The notes under the pieces: generated by a model
Told to the model about the DNA's origin: nothing
The model's database searches: none
The model's input: the letters and a program-made list of their open reading frames with translations, nothing else
Shown: piece by piece, positions 6,842 through 14,625 of the stretch
Numbering within the stretch: the first letter of the stretch is position 1
Layout of the letters: each line of letters starts with the position of its first letter
Position numbers and translations under genes: made by a program
From: Pseudomonadota bacterium
GTDB taxonomy: Bacteria; Pseudomonadota; Gammaproteobacteria; Burkholderiales; Burkholderiaceae_C
Reading direction: 5' to 3'
DNA: 64,000 bases
Assembly: GCA_018241185.1 (NCBI GenBank)
Contig: JAFEEH010000156.1
Location: 1 to 64,000 of the forward strand

Positions 6842-9670
6842 TCAGGCCGCTTCGGGCTGGGCGGCCGGCACGATGCGCACCATGCGCTGCAATTCGGGCA
6901 CGCAGGAGCCGCAGTTGGTGCCGCAGTGGAGCGCGCCCTGCAGCTGCGCCAGCCGCGCCGCATCGCTGCCGGCGCAGCGCGCCAGCGTGCCGGCGATGGC
7001 GGTCTCGCTCACGCCGAAGCAGCTGCACACCGTCCGGCCGCGCGCGGCGACCGCCACCGGCGCCGTGGGCTGGAAGGACAGCAGCTGGCGGCCGAAGTGC
7101 TGCGCGGGCAGCTGGTCCTGCAGCAGGGCCTTGATCCATGTTTCGGCGCGGGTGTCGCCGGCCAGCAGCAGTCCCACTACGTGGGCCGCATCGCCGGCCG
7201 TCTGCCCGCGCTGCAGGCGCACGGCGCGGCGCTGCCGGCGCGCGGGATCGGCATAGCGCAGGGTGTCGCCGTCGCCCAGGCCCAGCAGGCGCTCGATCTC
7301 GGCCAGCACCGCCTCCGGCGGCGCCTCCTGCGCAGCGGCCCGCAGCAGCACGCCGGTGGGCTGCGCCATACCGTCCTTCAGCGCACCCGGCGCACCGAAG
7401 GGCACGCAGCTGAAGAAGGGCAGCGATTCGACCTGCGCACGCAGCGGCTCGCGCACCGCCAGCGCCTGGCCGGGTGGCAGCCAGGCCATGCCCAGCATCG
7501 TCCAGGGCAAGTCGGCGCGCGCGATGCGCACGGCCGTGTGTTTCAGCTCGGGCTGCTTGGAGACGGGGCAGTGCTCGGGCGTGGTGAGGCCATTGACGCC
7601 GGCCATCGGCCGGCCGTCGCTGCCGCGGCCGCCAATGAACTCCGGGCCCCAGTGCATGGCCATGAAAGCCTGCGACGGCCCCAGTTCGGGGCTGGCGGCC
7701 ACCGGCACGACCAGGCGCCCGTGGCGTGAGGTGATCTCCAGAAGTTCTCCCTCGGCATAACGGCGGCGCGCCAGGTCCTGCGGGTGCATCTGCAGCACCG
7801 GCTCGGGCACGTGGCCGAAGAGGCGCCCCAGCGTGCCGGTGCGGCTCATGCCGTGCCACTGGTCGCGCAGGCGGCCGGTGTTGAGCGAGAAGGGGTACCG
7901 GTCCTCGCGCGGCTCGGCCACCGGCCGATAGGGCGTCGCGGCGAAGCGGGCGCGGCCGTCCGGCGTTGGGAACAGGCCGTCCTCGTAGAGCCGTGCGCGG
8001 CCTTCGGGCGCATGGTCGGGCCGGGGCCACTGTTGCGGCGCGGCTTCGAGCAGTTGATAGCTCAGCCCGGTGATGTCCAGGTCGCGCCCGCGCGTCGACT
8101 CGCGGTGCTCGTTCCACACCTGCTCGGCTTGCTCATAAGGGAAGAGCGTGCCGGTGCCCAGCGCCCGCCGCGGCAGCCGCGCCTCGAGCCGCCGCGCGAA
8201 GTCCACGCCGATGGCCCAGTCGTGCCGTGCCGCGCCGGCCGCCGGCACGGCCGCGCGCACGCGCGAGATGCGGCGCTCGCTGTTGGTCACGGTGCCTTCC
8301 TTCTCGCCCCAGGTGGTCGCGGGCAGCAGCAGGTCGGCGAAGGCGCAGGTGGCGGTGGTGGCGAAGGCCTCCTGCACGACCACGAACTCGGCGCGTTCGA
8401 GCGCACGGCGCACCGTCGCCTGGTCGGGCATCGACTGCGCAGGGTTGGTGCAGGCGATCCATAGCGCCTTGATCTCGCCGGCGACGGCGGCGCGGAACAT
8501 CTCGATCGCGCTTCTGCCGGGCACGGAAGGGATGTCCTGCACGCCCCACATCGCGGCCACCTCGGCGCGATGCGCGGCGTTGGCCATGTCGCGGTGCGCG
8601 GGCAACAGGTTCGACAGGCCGCCCACCTCGCGCCCGCCCATCGCGTTGGGCTGGCCCGTGAGCGAGAAGGGGCCGGCGCCGGGGCGGCCAATCTGCCCCG
8701 TCGCCAGGTGCAGGTTGATGAGCGCCGCGTTCTTCGCCGTGCCGCTGGAGGACTGGTTCAGCCCCATGCAGTACAGGCTCAGCGTGGCGGGCGAGGTGGC
8801 GAAAAGGCGCGTGGCCTGCACCAGGTCGTCCACCGTGAGCCCGCAGGTGTGGGCAACCTTCTCGGGCGTGCAATCCGCGACAAGCGCGGCCAGCGCATCG
8901 AAGCCGGTGGTATGGGCGGCGATGTAGCCCGGATTCGCCCAGCCCTCGCGCAGCATGAGGTGCAGCATCCCGTGGAAGAGCATCACGTCGGTGCCCGGCT
9001 GCAGCGGCAGGTGCAGGTCGGCGATCTCGCAGGTGTCGGTGCGGCGCGGGTCGGCCACCACGATACGCATCGCCGGGTTGGCACGCTTGGCGTCCTCGAT
9101 GCGGCGAAACAGGATGGGATGCGCCCAGGCCGTGTTGCTGCCGACTATGAAGAGGCAGTCGGCGTGCTTCACGTCGTCGTAGCAGGCCGGCGGCGCGTCG
9201 GCCCCCAGGGTCTGCTTGTAGCCGGCCACCGCGCTGCTCATGCACAGCCGCGAGTTGGTGTCGAGGTTGTTGGTGCCGACCAGGCCCTTGGCCAGCTTGT
9301 TGAAGACGTAGTAATCCTCGGTCAGCAACTGGCCCGAGAGGTAGAAGCCCACGGCGTCGGGGCCGTGCGCGCGGATGATGCCGGCGAAGCGGTCGGCGGC
9401 GTGGTGCAGCGCGGCGTCCCAGGCGATGGGTGTGGGCGCGATGCCGCGGGCGGTGCGCTGCATCGGCTGCAGCAGCCGCGTCTGGCGCGTCACCTCGGCC
9501 GAGGCCGTGAGGTGCAGCGTCGAGCCCTTGGTGCACAGCCGCCCGAAGTTGGCCGGATGCTCCGGGTCGCCGCGCACGCCGGTGATCTGGTCGCCCTGCG
9601 ATTCGATCAGTACACCGCATCCGACCCCGCAATAGGGGCAGGTGGAGCGGGTTTCGGTGGTACTTGCCAT
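6842..9670 (-). CDS. nasA: Assimilatory nitrate reductase, catalytic molybdoprotein with C-terminal [2Fe-2S] domain
   Basis: About 942 residues reducing nitrate to nitrite in the cytoplasm. The N-terminus holds the [4Fe-4S] motif C11-x2-C14-x3-C18-x27-C46 (CPYCGVGCGV ... RLCTKGS). The middle and C-terminal regions carry molybdopterin-guanine-dinucleotide domains (for example GSNTAWAHPILFRRIEDA). A BFD-like [2Fe-2S] domain ends the protein (VCSCFGVSET ... CGTNCGSC). The frame stays open far upstream, but homology starts at ATG 9670, 8 bases after the stop of the upstream gene; ATG 9691 is an alternative. No signal peptide, as expected for an assimilatory enzyme. Electrons probably come from the adjacent FAD protein. 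Confidence 0.95.
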   Translation of the reverse strand: MASTTETRSTCPYCGVGCGVLIESQGDQITGVRGDPEHPANFGRLCTKGSTLHLTASAEVTRQTRLLQPMQRTARGIAPTPIAWDAALHHAADRFAGIIRAHGPDAVGFYLSGQLLTEDYYVFNKLAKGLVGTNNLDTNSRLCMSSAVAGYKQTLGADAPPACYDDVKHADCLFIVGSNTAWAHPILFRRIEDAKRANPAMRIVVADPRRTDTCEIADLHLPLQPGTDVMLFHGMLHLMLREGWANPGYIAAHTTGFDALAALVADCTPEKVAHTCGLTVDDLVQATRLFATSPATLSLYCMGLNQSSSGTAKNAALINLHLATGQIGRPGAGPFSLTGQPNAMGGREVGGLSNLLPAHRDMANAAHRAEVAAMWGVQDIPSVPGRSAIEMFRAAVAGEIKALWIACTNPAQSMPDQATVRRALERAEFVVVQEAFATTATCAFADLLLPATTWGEKEGTVTNSERRISRVRAAVPAAGAARHDWAIGVDFARRLEARLPRRALGTGTLFPYEQAEQVWNEHRESTRGRDLDITGLSYQLLEAAPQQWPRPDHAPEGRARLYEDGLFPTPDGRARFAATPYRPVAEPREDRYPFSLNTGRLRDQWHGMSRTGTLGRLFGHVPEPVLQMHPQDLARRRYAEGELLEITSRHGRLVVPVAASPELGPSQAFMAMHWGPEFIGGRGSDGRPMAGVNGLTTPEHCPVSKQPELKHTAVRIARADLPWTMLGMAWLPPGQALAVREPLRAQVESLPFFSCVPFGAPGALKDGMAQPTGVLLRAAAQEAPPEAVLAEIERLLGLGDGDTLRYADPARRQRRAVRLQRGQTAGDAAHVVGLLLAGDTRAETWIKALLQDQLPAQHFGRQLLSFQPTAPVAVAARGRTVCSCFGVSETAIAGTLARCAGSDAARLAQLQGALHCGTNCGSCVPELQRMVRIVPAAQPEAA

Positions 9671-9678
9671 GGCCAGAA

Positions 9679-10995
9679 TCAGATTTCGCATTCGGCCGCC
9701 AGCGCCCGTCCGGTCTGCGATGGCGCCAAACTCGTCACGTTCGTTACGATCTCTACTACGGGTGGAGTCGGCTGCGCCGGCAGGCCGAACATGAGCTGAT
9801 CGCGCAGGTCCGCCACCGGGCGGCGTTCGCGCATCAGGTCCAGGTACCAGCTGCCTTCGCCCGCGTCGCCGTAGAGGCACACGCCCACCAGCCGGTCGTC
9901 CTTGAGCACCAGCTTGCGGTAGATGCCGCCAGCCGGGTCGCGCAACACGATCGTGTCGGTGCCTTCGCCCCCCATGAAGTCGCCGGCCGAGAAGAGCTCG
10001 ATGCCCGTCACCTTCAGCCGCAGCGGCGTGAGCGAGCCGCCGTAGCGGCCGATGCCCATCTGCGCCAGATGGGTGGCCGCCACGCGGCCCTGCTCGTAGA
10101 GCGGCGCCACCAGGCCGTAGGCGATGCCGCGGTGTTGCGCGCATTCGCCCACGGCGTAGATTCGGGGGTCGGTCACGGTCTGCAGCGTGTCGTCGACCAC
10201 GATGCCGCGCTCGCAGTGCAGGCGCATCTGCTGCGCCAGTGCCACGTTGGGGCGGATGCCCACGGCCATGACCACCAGGTCCGCCGGAACTTCGGTGTCG
10301 TCGGCGAGGCGGACGGCGCGGATGCGGCCGGCCCCGTCGCTCGCCAGCGATGCGGTGTGCGCGCGCAGGCGAAAGGCGATGCCCCGCTGTTCCACCGCGC
10401 GCTGCAGCAGCGCGCCGGCCTCGGCGTCGAGCTGCTTGTCCATCGGCCACGCGTGGGTGTGCACCACCGTCACCTGCATGTCGCGCTGCGCGAGGCCGTT
10501 GGCGGCCTCGAGCCCGAGCACGCCGCCGCCGATCACCACCGCACGGCGGTGCGTGCGGGCGGCCGCGATCATGGCCTCGGTGTCGGCGATGTCGCGGTAG
10601 GCGATCACGCCCTGCAGATCGGCGCCCGGAACGGGCAGCATGAACGGGTTGGAGCCGGTGGCCAGCAGCAGGCGGTCGTAGGCCGCTTCGATGACGCGGC
10701 CGTCGCCGGCCTCGGCCCGCACCGTGCGGCGCGTGCGGTCCACCGCGCTCACGCGGCAGCCCGTGTGCAGCGTGATGCCATGCTGCACGTACCAGTCACG
10801 CGGGTGCAGCACGATTTCCTCCACCGTCTTCTCGCCCGCCAGCACCGGCGACAGCATGATGCGGTTGTAGTTGGGATGCGGCTCGGCGCCGAAGACGGTG
10901 ATCTCGTACAGCCCGGGCGCGAGCCGCAGCAGCTCCTCGACCGTGCGCATGCCGGCCATGCCGTTGCCGACGACGACGAGCTTCATCTTCCGCAT
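9679..10995 (-). CDS. FAD/NAD(P)H oxidoreductase, NirB N-terminal type; probable electron donor to nitrate reductase
   Basis: A 438-residue flavoprotein with two Rossmann folds: an FAD motif at the N-terminus (VVVGNGMAGMRTVEELL) and an NAD(P)H motif near the middle (AVVIGGGVLGLEAANGLA). It matches the N-terminal half of NirB or Klebsiella NasC, but lacks the BFD and sirohaem/ferredoxin-like domains of full NirB (about 800 residues). It directly precedes nasA, whose C-terminal [2Fe-2S] domain could accept its electrons. The last about 22 codons are encoded by a sequence that recurs at 43088-43153, so the C-terminal tail appears to derive from a dispersed repeat. Confidence 0.9.
   Translation of the reverse strand: MRKMKLVVVGNGMAGMRTVEELLRLAPGLYEITVFGAEPHPNYNRIMLSPVLAGEKTVEEIVLHPRDWYVQHGITLHTGCRVSAVDRTRRTVRAEAGDGRVIEAAYDRLLLATGSNPFMLPVPGADLQGVIAYRDIADTEAMIAAARTHRRAVVIGGGVLGLEAANGLAQRDMQVTVVHTHAWPMDKQLDAEAGALLQRAVEQRGIAFRLRAHTASLASDGAGRIRAVRLADDTEVPADLVVMAVGIRPNVALAQQMRLHCERGIVVDDTLQTVTDPRIYAVGECAQHRGIAYGLVAPLYEQGRVAATHLAQMGIGRYGGSLTPLRLKVTGIELFSAGDFMGGEGTDTIVLRDPAGGIYRKLVLKDDRLVGVCLYGDAGEGSWYLDLMRERRPVADLRDQLMFGLPAQPTPPVVEIVTNVTSLAPSQTGRALAAECEI
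9687..9752 (-). repeat. Repeat family B, copy forming the 3' end of the FAD oxidoreductase gene
   Basis: Read on the minus strand this 66-base segment aligns without gaps to 43088-43153 with 47 of 66 identities by hand count. Shared landmarks are AGATCGT at the start, CGTGACGA, and CGGGCGCTG. It encodes the residues from EIVTNVTSL to the C-terminus and touches the start region of nasA. Confidence 0.6.
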
Positions 10996-11022
10996 GGCCG
11001 GTTCCGCGCGCGTCGAAAGGGG

Positions 11023-11829
11023 TCAGGCCGCCTGCTTTTCGACGTGCGCCTGTCGGGTGTAGAGGAAGTCGATCACGGCCTTGCGGCAGTGCACGTAGTC
11101 GCGGTCCTCGGCCAGCTCGACGCGGTTGCGCGGCCGCGGCAGGTCCACGCGCAGCACCTCGCCGATGGTGGCGGCCGGACCGTTGGTCATCATCACGATC
11201 CTGTCGGACAGCAGCACCGCCTCGTCCACGTCGTGCGTGACCATGACCACGGTGCTCTGCGTCTTCTGCACGATGGCGAGCAGCTCGTCCTGCAGCTTGG
11301 CGCGCGTGAGCGCATCCAGCGCGCCGAAGGGCTCGTCCATCAGCAGCACCTTGGGCTCCATCGCCAGCGCCCGGGCGATGCCCACGCGCTGCTTCATGCC
11401 GCCGGAGATCTCGCCGGGGCGCTTGTGCGTCGCATGCGTGAGGCCCACCAGTGCCAGCGCCTCGTCGGTGCGCTGCCTGAGCTGCGCCTTGCTCTCGCTG
11501 CCACTGAAGACGCGCTCGACGCCCAGGTGGATGTTCTCGAAGCAGGTCAGCCAGGGCAGCAGCGAATGGTTCTGGAACACCACCGCGCGCTCCGGGCCGG
11601 GACCGGCGATCTCCTTGTTGGCGCACAGCAGCACGCCCTGCGTGGGCCGGGTCAGGCCGGCGATCAGGTTCAGCAGCGTGCTCTTGCCGCAGCCCGAGTG
11701 GCCGATCAGCGCCACGAACTCGCCCTTGGCCACGTCGAGGTCGATGCCCTGCAGCGCGACGAATCGGCCCTTGGGGGTCTTGAAGGCCTGCTCGACGTTC
11801 TGGATCTGGATGTACTTGGAATCGGTCAT
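11023..11829 (-). CDS. nrtD: Nitrate ABC transporter, ATP-binding subunit
   Basis: A 268-residue ABC ATPase of the nitrate/sulfonate/taurine family. Walker A is GHSGCGKST (about residues 43-51), the signature is ISGGMKQRVGIARAL, and Walker B is KVLLMDEPFGALD. The ATG at 11829 has an excellent GAGGAG 7-8 bases upstream, so the longer open frame to 11874 is not used. It follows nrtB after a 142-bp gap that contains a large hairpin, and precedes the FAD oxidoreductase by 27 bp. It powers nitrate uptake by NrtB/NrtA. No NrtC-type fused binding domain is present. Confidence 0.94.
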   Translation of the reverse strand: MTDSKYIQIQNVEQAFKTPKGRFVALQGIDLDVAKGEFVALIGHSGCGKSTLLNLIAGLTRPTQGVLLCANKEIAGPGPERAVVFQNHSLLPWLTCFENIHLGVERVFSGSESKAQLRQRTDEALALVGLTHATHKRPGEISGGMKQRVGIARALAMEPKVLLMDEPFGALDALTRAKLQDELLAIVQKTQSTVVMVTHDVDEAVLLSDRIVMMTNGPAATIGEVLRVDLPRPRNRVELAEDRDYVHCRKAVIDFLYTRQAHVEKQAA

Positions 11830-11855
11830 GGGAATGCTCCTCAGGAATACGGGTA

Positions 11856-11961
11856 CCGGACGCAGAGGACGCAAAGATTTCGCAGAGGGCGCGGAAAAAT
11901 CGAAAAGATGTCTTGGACTCTTTTGCGACTTCTGCGAAACCTTTGCGACTTCTGCGTCCGG
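11856..11961. repeat. Long imperfect inverted repeat between nrtB and nrtD
   Basis: CCGGACGCAGA (11856-11866) pairs perfectly with TCTGCGTCCGG (11951-11961). Pairing continues inward through CGCAAAG, TTTCGCAGA and CGC blocks, separated by 1-3-base mismatches, for roughly 40 bp per arm. Each arm itself consists of a repeated CGCAGA/CGCAAAG unit. The structure fills almost the whole gap between the permease and ATPase genes and would fold in either RNA strand. Confidence 0.8.
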
Positions 11962-11971
11962 AAGTCCGCTT

Positions 11972-12904
11972 TCAGGACTTCACTTCCTCGAAGGTGAAGG
12001 CCGATGCGAGCTTGATCAGCGCGTACTCGAGCACGAGGCCGACGATGCCGATGACGAAGATCGCGATGATGATGTTCTTGACGTTGAGGTTGTTCCACTC
12101 GTCCCACACCCAGAAGCCGATGCCCACGCCGCCGGTCAGCATCTCGGCGGCGACGATCACCAGCCAGGCGGTGCCGACGGCCAGGCGCACGCCGGTGAGC
12201 ATGTAGGGCAGCACGGCGGGGAAGAGGATCCTGGTGACGATCTTCCATTCGCTGAGGTTGAGCACGCGCGCCACGTTCATGTAGTCGCTGGGCACGCGCT
12301 GCACGCCGACCGCCGTGTTGATGACCATGGGCCAGATCGAGCAGATGAAGATGGTCCAGATGGCGGCCGGGTTGGCGCCCTTGAAGACCAGCAGGCCGAT
12401 CGGCAGCCAGGCCAGCGGCGACACCGGCCGCAGCAGGCTGATGAGCGGGTTGAACATGCGCGACAGGAACGGGAAGCGCCCGATGGCGAAGCCCGCCGGA
12501 ATGCCCACCAGGGCCGCCAGGCCGAAACCCAGCGCCACGCGTTGGAGCGAGGACAGCACGTTCCAGCCCACGCCCTGGTCGTTCGGGCCGTTGCTGTAGA
12601 ACGGGTCGCTGAACACGGTCACCGCCTGCTTCCAGGTCTCGGCCGGGCCGGGGAAGGAGCCGCCGCTCTGCAGCGACACGGCCTCCCAGATCAGCAGCAG
12701 CAGGCCGAAGCCCATGGCCGGCGGCAGCACGCGCAGCCAGAGGCCGCTGAAGTCCCGCGCGGCCTTTTGCGCGGGTGCAGCGGCGGCGGCCGGGGGCGTG
12801 GTGTCGACGGGCACGGCCTTGAGCGAAGGCTTGGCCGAAGCGGCGGCGGGCATGTCGGTGCGGGTGTCCGCATCGAGCGGCAGATGGAAAACGGCGGCGA
12901 CCAT
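11972..12904 (-). CDS. nrtB: Nitrate ABC transporter, permease subunit
   Basis: A 310-residue inner-membrane permease of the NrtB/SsuC type. A cytoplasmic Ala/Pro-rich N-terminus of about 55 residues comes before the first membrane segment (VLPPAMGFGLLLLIWEAVSL), followed by five or so further segments and a cytoplasmic coupling loop around RVLNLSEWKIVTRILFPAVL. GGAG stands 6-9 bases before the ATG. The gene lies 39 bp behind nrtA and 142 bp before nrtD; the spacing before nrtD contains a large inverted repeat. Together with NrtA and NrtD it forms the high-affinity nitrate importer of this locus. Confidence 0.94.
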   Translation of the reverse strand: MVAAVFHLPLDADTRTDMPAAASAKPSLKAVPVDTTPPAAAAAPAQKAARDFSGLWLRVLPPAMGFGLLLLIWEAVSLQSGGSFPGPAETWKQAVTVFSDPFYSNGPNDQGVGWNVLSSLQRVALGFGLAALVGIPAGFAIGRFPFLSRMFNPLISLLRPVSPLAWLPIGLLVFKGANPAAIWTIFICSIWPMVINTAVGVQRVPSDYMNVARVLNLSEWKIVTRILFPAVLPYMLTGVRLAVGTAWLVIVAAEMLTGGVGIGFWVWDEWNNLNVKNIIIAIFVIGIVGLVLEYALIKLASAFTFEEVKS

Positions 12905-12943
12905 GGGGGGCTCCGTGGGGGTTGAGGGGTGGGATGAGGGCGC

Positions 12944-14194
12944 TCAGCCCATCTGGACCTTGAAGGACTCGGCGTACTTCTTCGGGTCCTTGCCGTCCCA
13001 GACCACGCCGTCGATCAGCTTGCTGCTGCGCATCGGGCTGGCGGGCACGGGCGTCTTGGTGGCCGCGGCGGCCTGCTTGTAGAGGTCGATGCGGTTGATC
13101 TCGGTGGCGACGTTCAGGTAGTCGGGATGCTCCTTGAGCAGGCCCCAGCGCTTGTGCTGCGTGAGGAACCACATGCCGTCCGACAGATAGGGGAAGTTGA
13201 CGGCGCCGTCGGCGTAGAACTTCATGTGGTTGGGGTCGTCCCAGCTCTTGCCCAGGCCATTGGTGTAGCGGCCCAGGATGCGCTGGTTGATCGCGTCCAC
13301 GCTGGTGTTGACGTAGCTCTTGTCGGCAATCGTCTCGGCCATCTTGTTCTTGTTCTGCAGGCCGGCGTCGATCCATCGTCCGGCCTCCAGCACGGCGGCC
13401 GTGACGGCGCGTGCCGTGTTGGGGTACTTCCTGACGAAGTCGCCGGTGGTGCCCAGCACCTTTTCGGGATGGTCGGGCCACACGTCCTGCGAAGTGGCGG
13501 CGGTGATGCCGATGCCGTCCATGATCGCGCGCTGGTTCCACGGCTCGCCCACCGAGAAGCCGTCCATGTTGCCCACCCGCATGTTGGCCACCATTTGCGG
13601 TGGCGGCACCACGATGCTCTTGACGTCCTTGAGCGGGTTCACGCCGCCCGATGCCAGCCAGTAGTACAGCCACATGGCGTGGGTGCCGGTCGGGAAGGTC
13701 TGCGCGAAGGTGTACTCGCGTTTTTCGGCAGCCATCAGCTTGACGAGGCCGGCCAGGTCGACCGCGCCCTTGTCGGCCAGCTTCTTCGACAGCGACAGGC
13801 CCTGGCCGTTGCGGTTGATGGTCATCAGCACCGCCATGTCCTTCTTGGGGCCGCCGATCCCCAGGTGCACGCCGTACACCAGGCCGTACAGAACGTGGGC
13901 GAAATCCAACTCGCCGTTGACCAGCTTGTCGCGCACGCCGGCCCAGCTCGCCTCCTTGCTGGGGATGATCTTGACGCCGTACTTCCTGTCGATGCCCAGC
14001 ACCGAGGCCATGACGACACTGGCGCAATCGGTCAGGGGAATGAAGCCGATCTTCACCTCCTCCTTCTCGGGCTTGTCGGACCCCTGCGCCCAGACCGCGG
14101 CGCGCAGTGCCGGGTCGATGCCGACGGCGCCGGCGGCCGCGGCCTTGAGCACGGTCCGGCGGCTGAGCGTGCGTGGAATGAGGGATTCGGTCAT
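12944..14194 (-). CDS. nrtA: Nitrate ABC transporter substrate-binding protein with Tat signal
   Basis: A 416-residue NrtA/CmpA-family binding protein. The N-terminus has a twin-arginine motif ([16 protein letters not shown], about residues 8-23), so it should be exported folded through Tat. Conserved blocks include [17 protein letters not shown] near residue 50 and [19 protein letters not shown] later. The ATG at 14194 has GGAG 8 bases upstream; the frame is open beyond it but that part is leader RNA. First structural gene of the nrt-nas operon, placed directly downstream of an attenuator. NrtA and CmpA (bicarbonate) are similar, but the nitrate reductase genes behind it decide for nitrate. 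Confidence 0.94.
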   Translation of the reverse strand: MTESLIPRTLSRRTVLKAAAAGAVGIDPALRAAVWAQGSDKPEKEEVKIGFIPLTDCASVVMASVLGIDRKYGVKIIPSKEASWAGVRDKLVNGELDFAHVLYGLVYGVHLGIGGPKKDMAVLMTINRNGQGLSLSKKLADKGAVDLAGLVKLMAAEKREYTFAQTFPTGTHAMWLYYWLASGGVNPLKDVKSIVVPPPQMVANMRVGNMDGFSVGEPWNQRAIMDGIGITAATSQDVWPDHPEKVLGTTGDFVRKYPNTARAVTAAVLEAGRWIDAGLQNKNKMAETIADKSYVNTSVDAINQRILGRYTNGLGKSWDDPNHMKFYADGAVNFPYLSDGMWFLTQHKRWGLLKEHPDYLNVATEINRIDLYKQAAAATKTPVPASPMRSSKLIDGVVWDGKDPKKYAESFKVQMG

Positions 14195-14238
14195 GGGGCC
14201 AACTCCAGTCGAGGAAGGAAAAGCGAAAACGGAAGACG

Positions 14239-14311
14239 AAAAAAAAGGCGCCCTCAGCACGCAGGAGCCGTCGCATGTCGCGAGCAGCCCTTGCGGGTCG
14301 AGGACGCCTTT
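14239..14311 (-). terminator. Leader attenuator terminator upstream of nrtA
   Basis: On the transcribed strand AAAGGCGUCCUC (14311-14300) pairs with GAGGGCGCCUUU (14255-14244): 12 pairs with one G-U. The run of U extends to 14239. The intervening RNA folds further: CGCAAGGGCUG with CGGCUCCUGCG (10 of 11 pairs), then UCGC/GCGA around loop GACAU. It lies 45 bp before the nrtA start and should stop transcription unless disrupted, which fits control by NasR. Confidence 0.85.
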
Positions 14312-14325
14312 GTCCGGGTGGCGGC

Positions 14326-14370
14326 CGCATCCACCGTTGGATGCGACATGCCGGGGACCGTCGCCGGTCC
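14326..14370 (-). promoter_or_regulatory. ANTAR-type RNA hairpin pair in the nrtA leader (NasR target)
   Basis: On the transcribed strand GGACCG-GCGA-CGGUCC (14370-14355) is followed after 9 bases by CGCAUCC-AACGGU-GGAUGCG (14345-14326), a perfect 7-bp stem with a six-base loop. The loop has A at position 1 and G at position 4, the bases known to be conserved in ANTAR-protein target hairpins. The first hairpin can also be drawn with a six-base loop, but without A1. The pair lies 14 bases ahead of the terminator stem. Confidence 0.75.
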
Positions 14371-14416
14371 GTGCCCAAGGGTTTGCAAAGCCCGTGCCAG
14401 CTTCGATGGGCATGGT

Positions 14417-14490
14417 TTTGCTATGAAATCAATAGCTGCTCGCGCAAGCGGGATGGGCGCTGCAGGCCGATTTGGCTTGAAACGGCCAAA
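14417..14490 (-). repeat. Palindromic repeat family A, copy in the nasR-nrtA gap
   Basis: The core GCTATGAAATCAATAGC (14420-14436) is preceded on the minus strand by CTTGCGC plus five bases. Similarity to the copy at 55141-55202 extends over some 55 bases, including GGCYTGCAGCGCCC and CCCGCTTGCGCGAGCAGCTAT blocks. The outer part (14470-14489) adds a TTTGGC/GCCAAA inverted repeat. Confidence 0.8.
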
Positions 14491-14625
14491 GGCCGGCCGA
14501 CGGCACGCAAATTGTGCGGCGCACCAAGCAGGCGCCCCGCGGCGACATGCAGGAACCGCCGGACCGTCCCAGGTGTTGTTGTCGCCTTCGAGGCGTTCTG
14601 GGCGCAGCCCGGTCCTTGGGGACGC

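Noticed and set aside
9671..10450. An upstream extension that would fuse extra residues to nitrate reductase
   Set aside because: The frame is simply open; the extra part is the out-of-frame reading of the FAD oxidoreductase gene, and homology begins at the cluster motif just after 9670.
9664..11997. A 777-codon open frame on the plus strand opposite the nitrate genes
   Set aside because: It is antisense to genes with clear motifs; its translation is His/Arg/Gln-rich without any domain, the usual shadow frame of high-GC DNA.
12100..12925. A plus-strand frame opposite nrtB
   Set aside because: No motif, biased His/Asp/Gln composition, and no ribosome-binding site; nrtB is well supported on the other strand.
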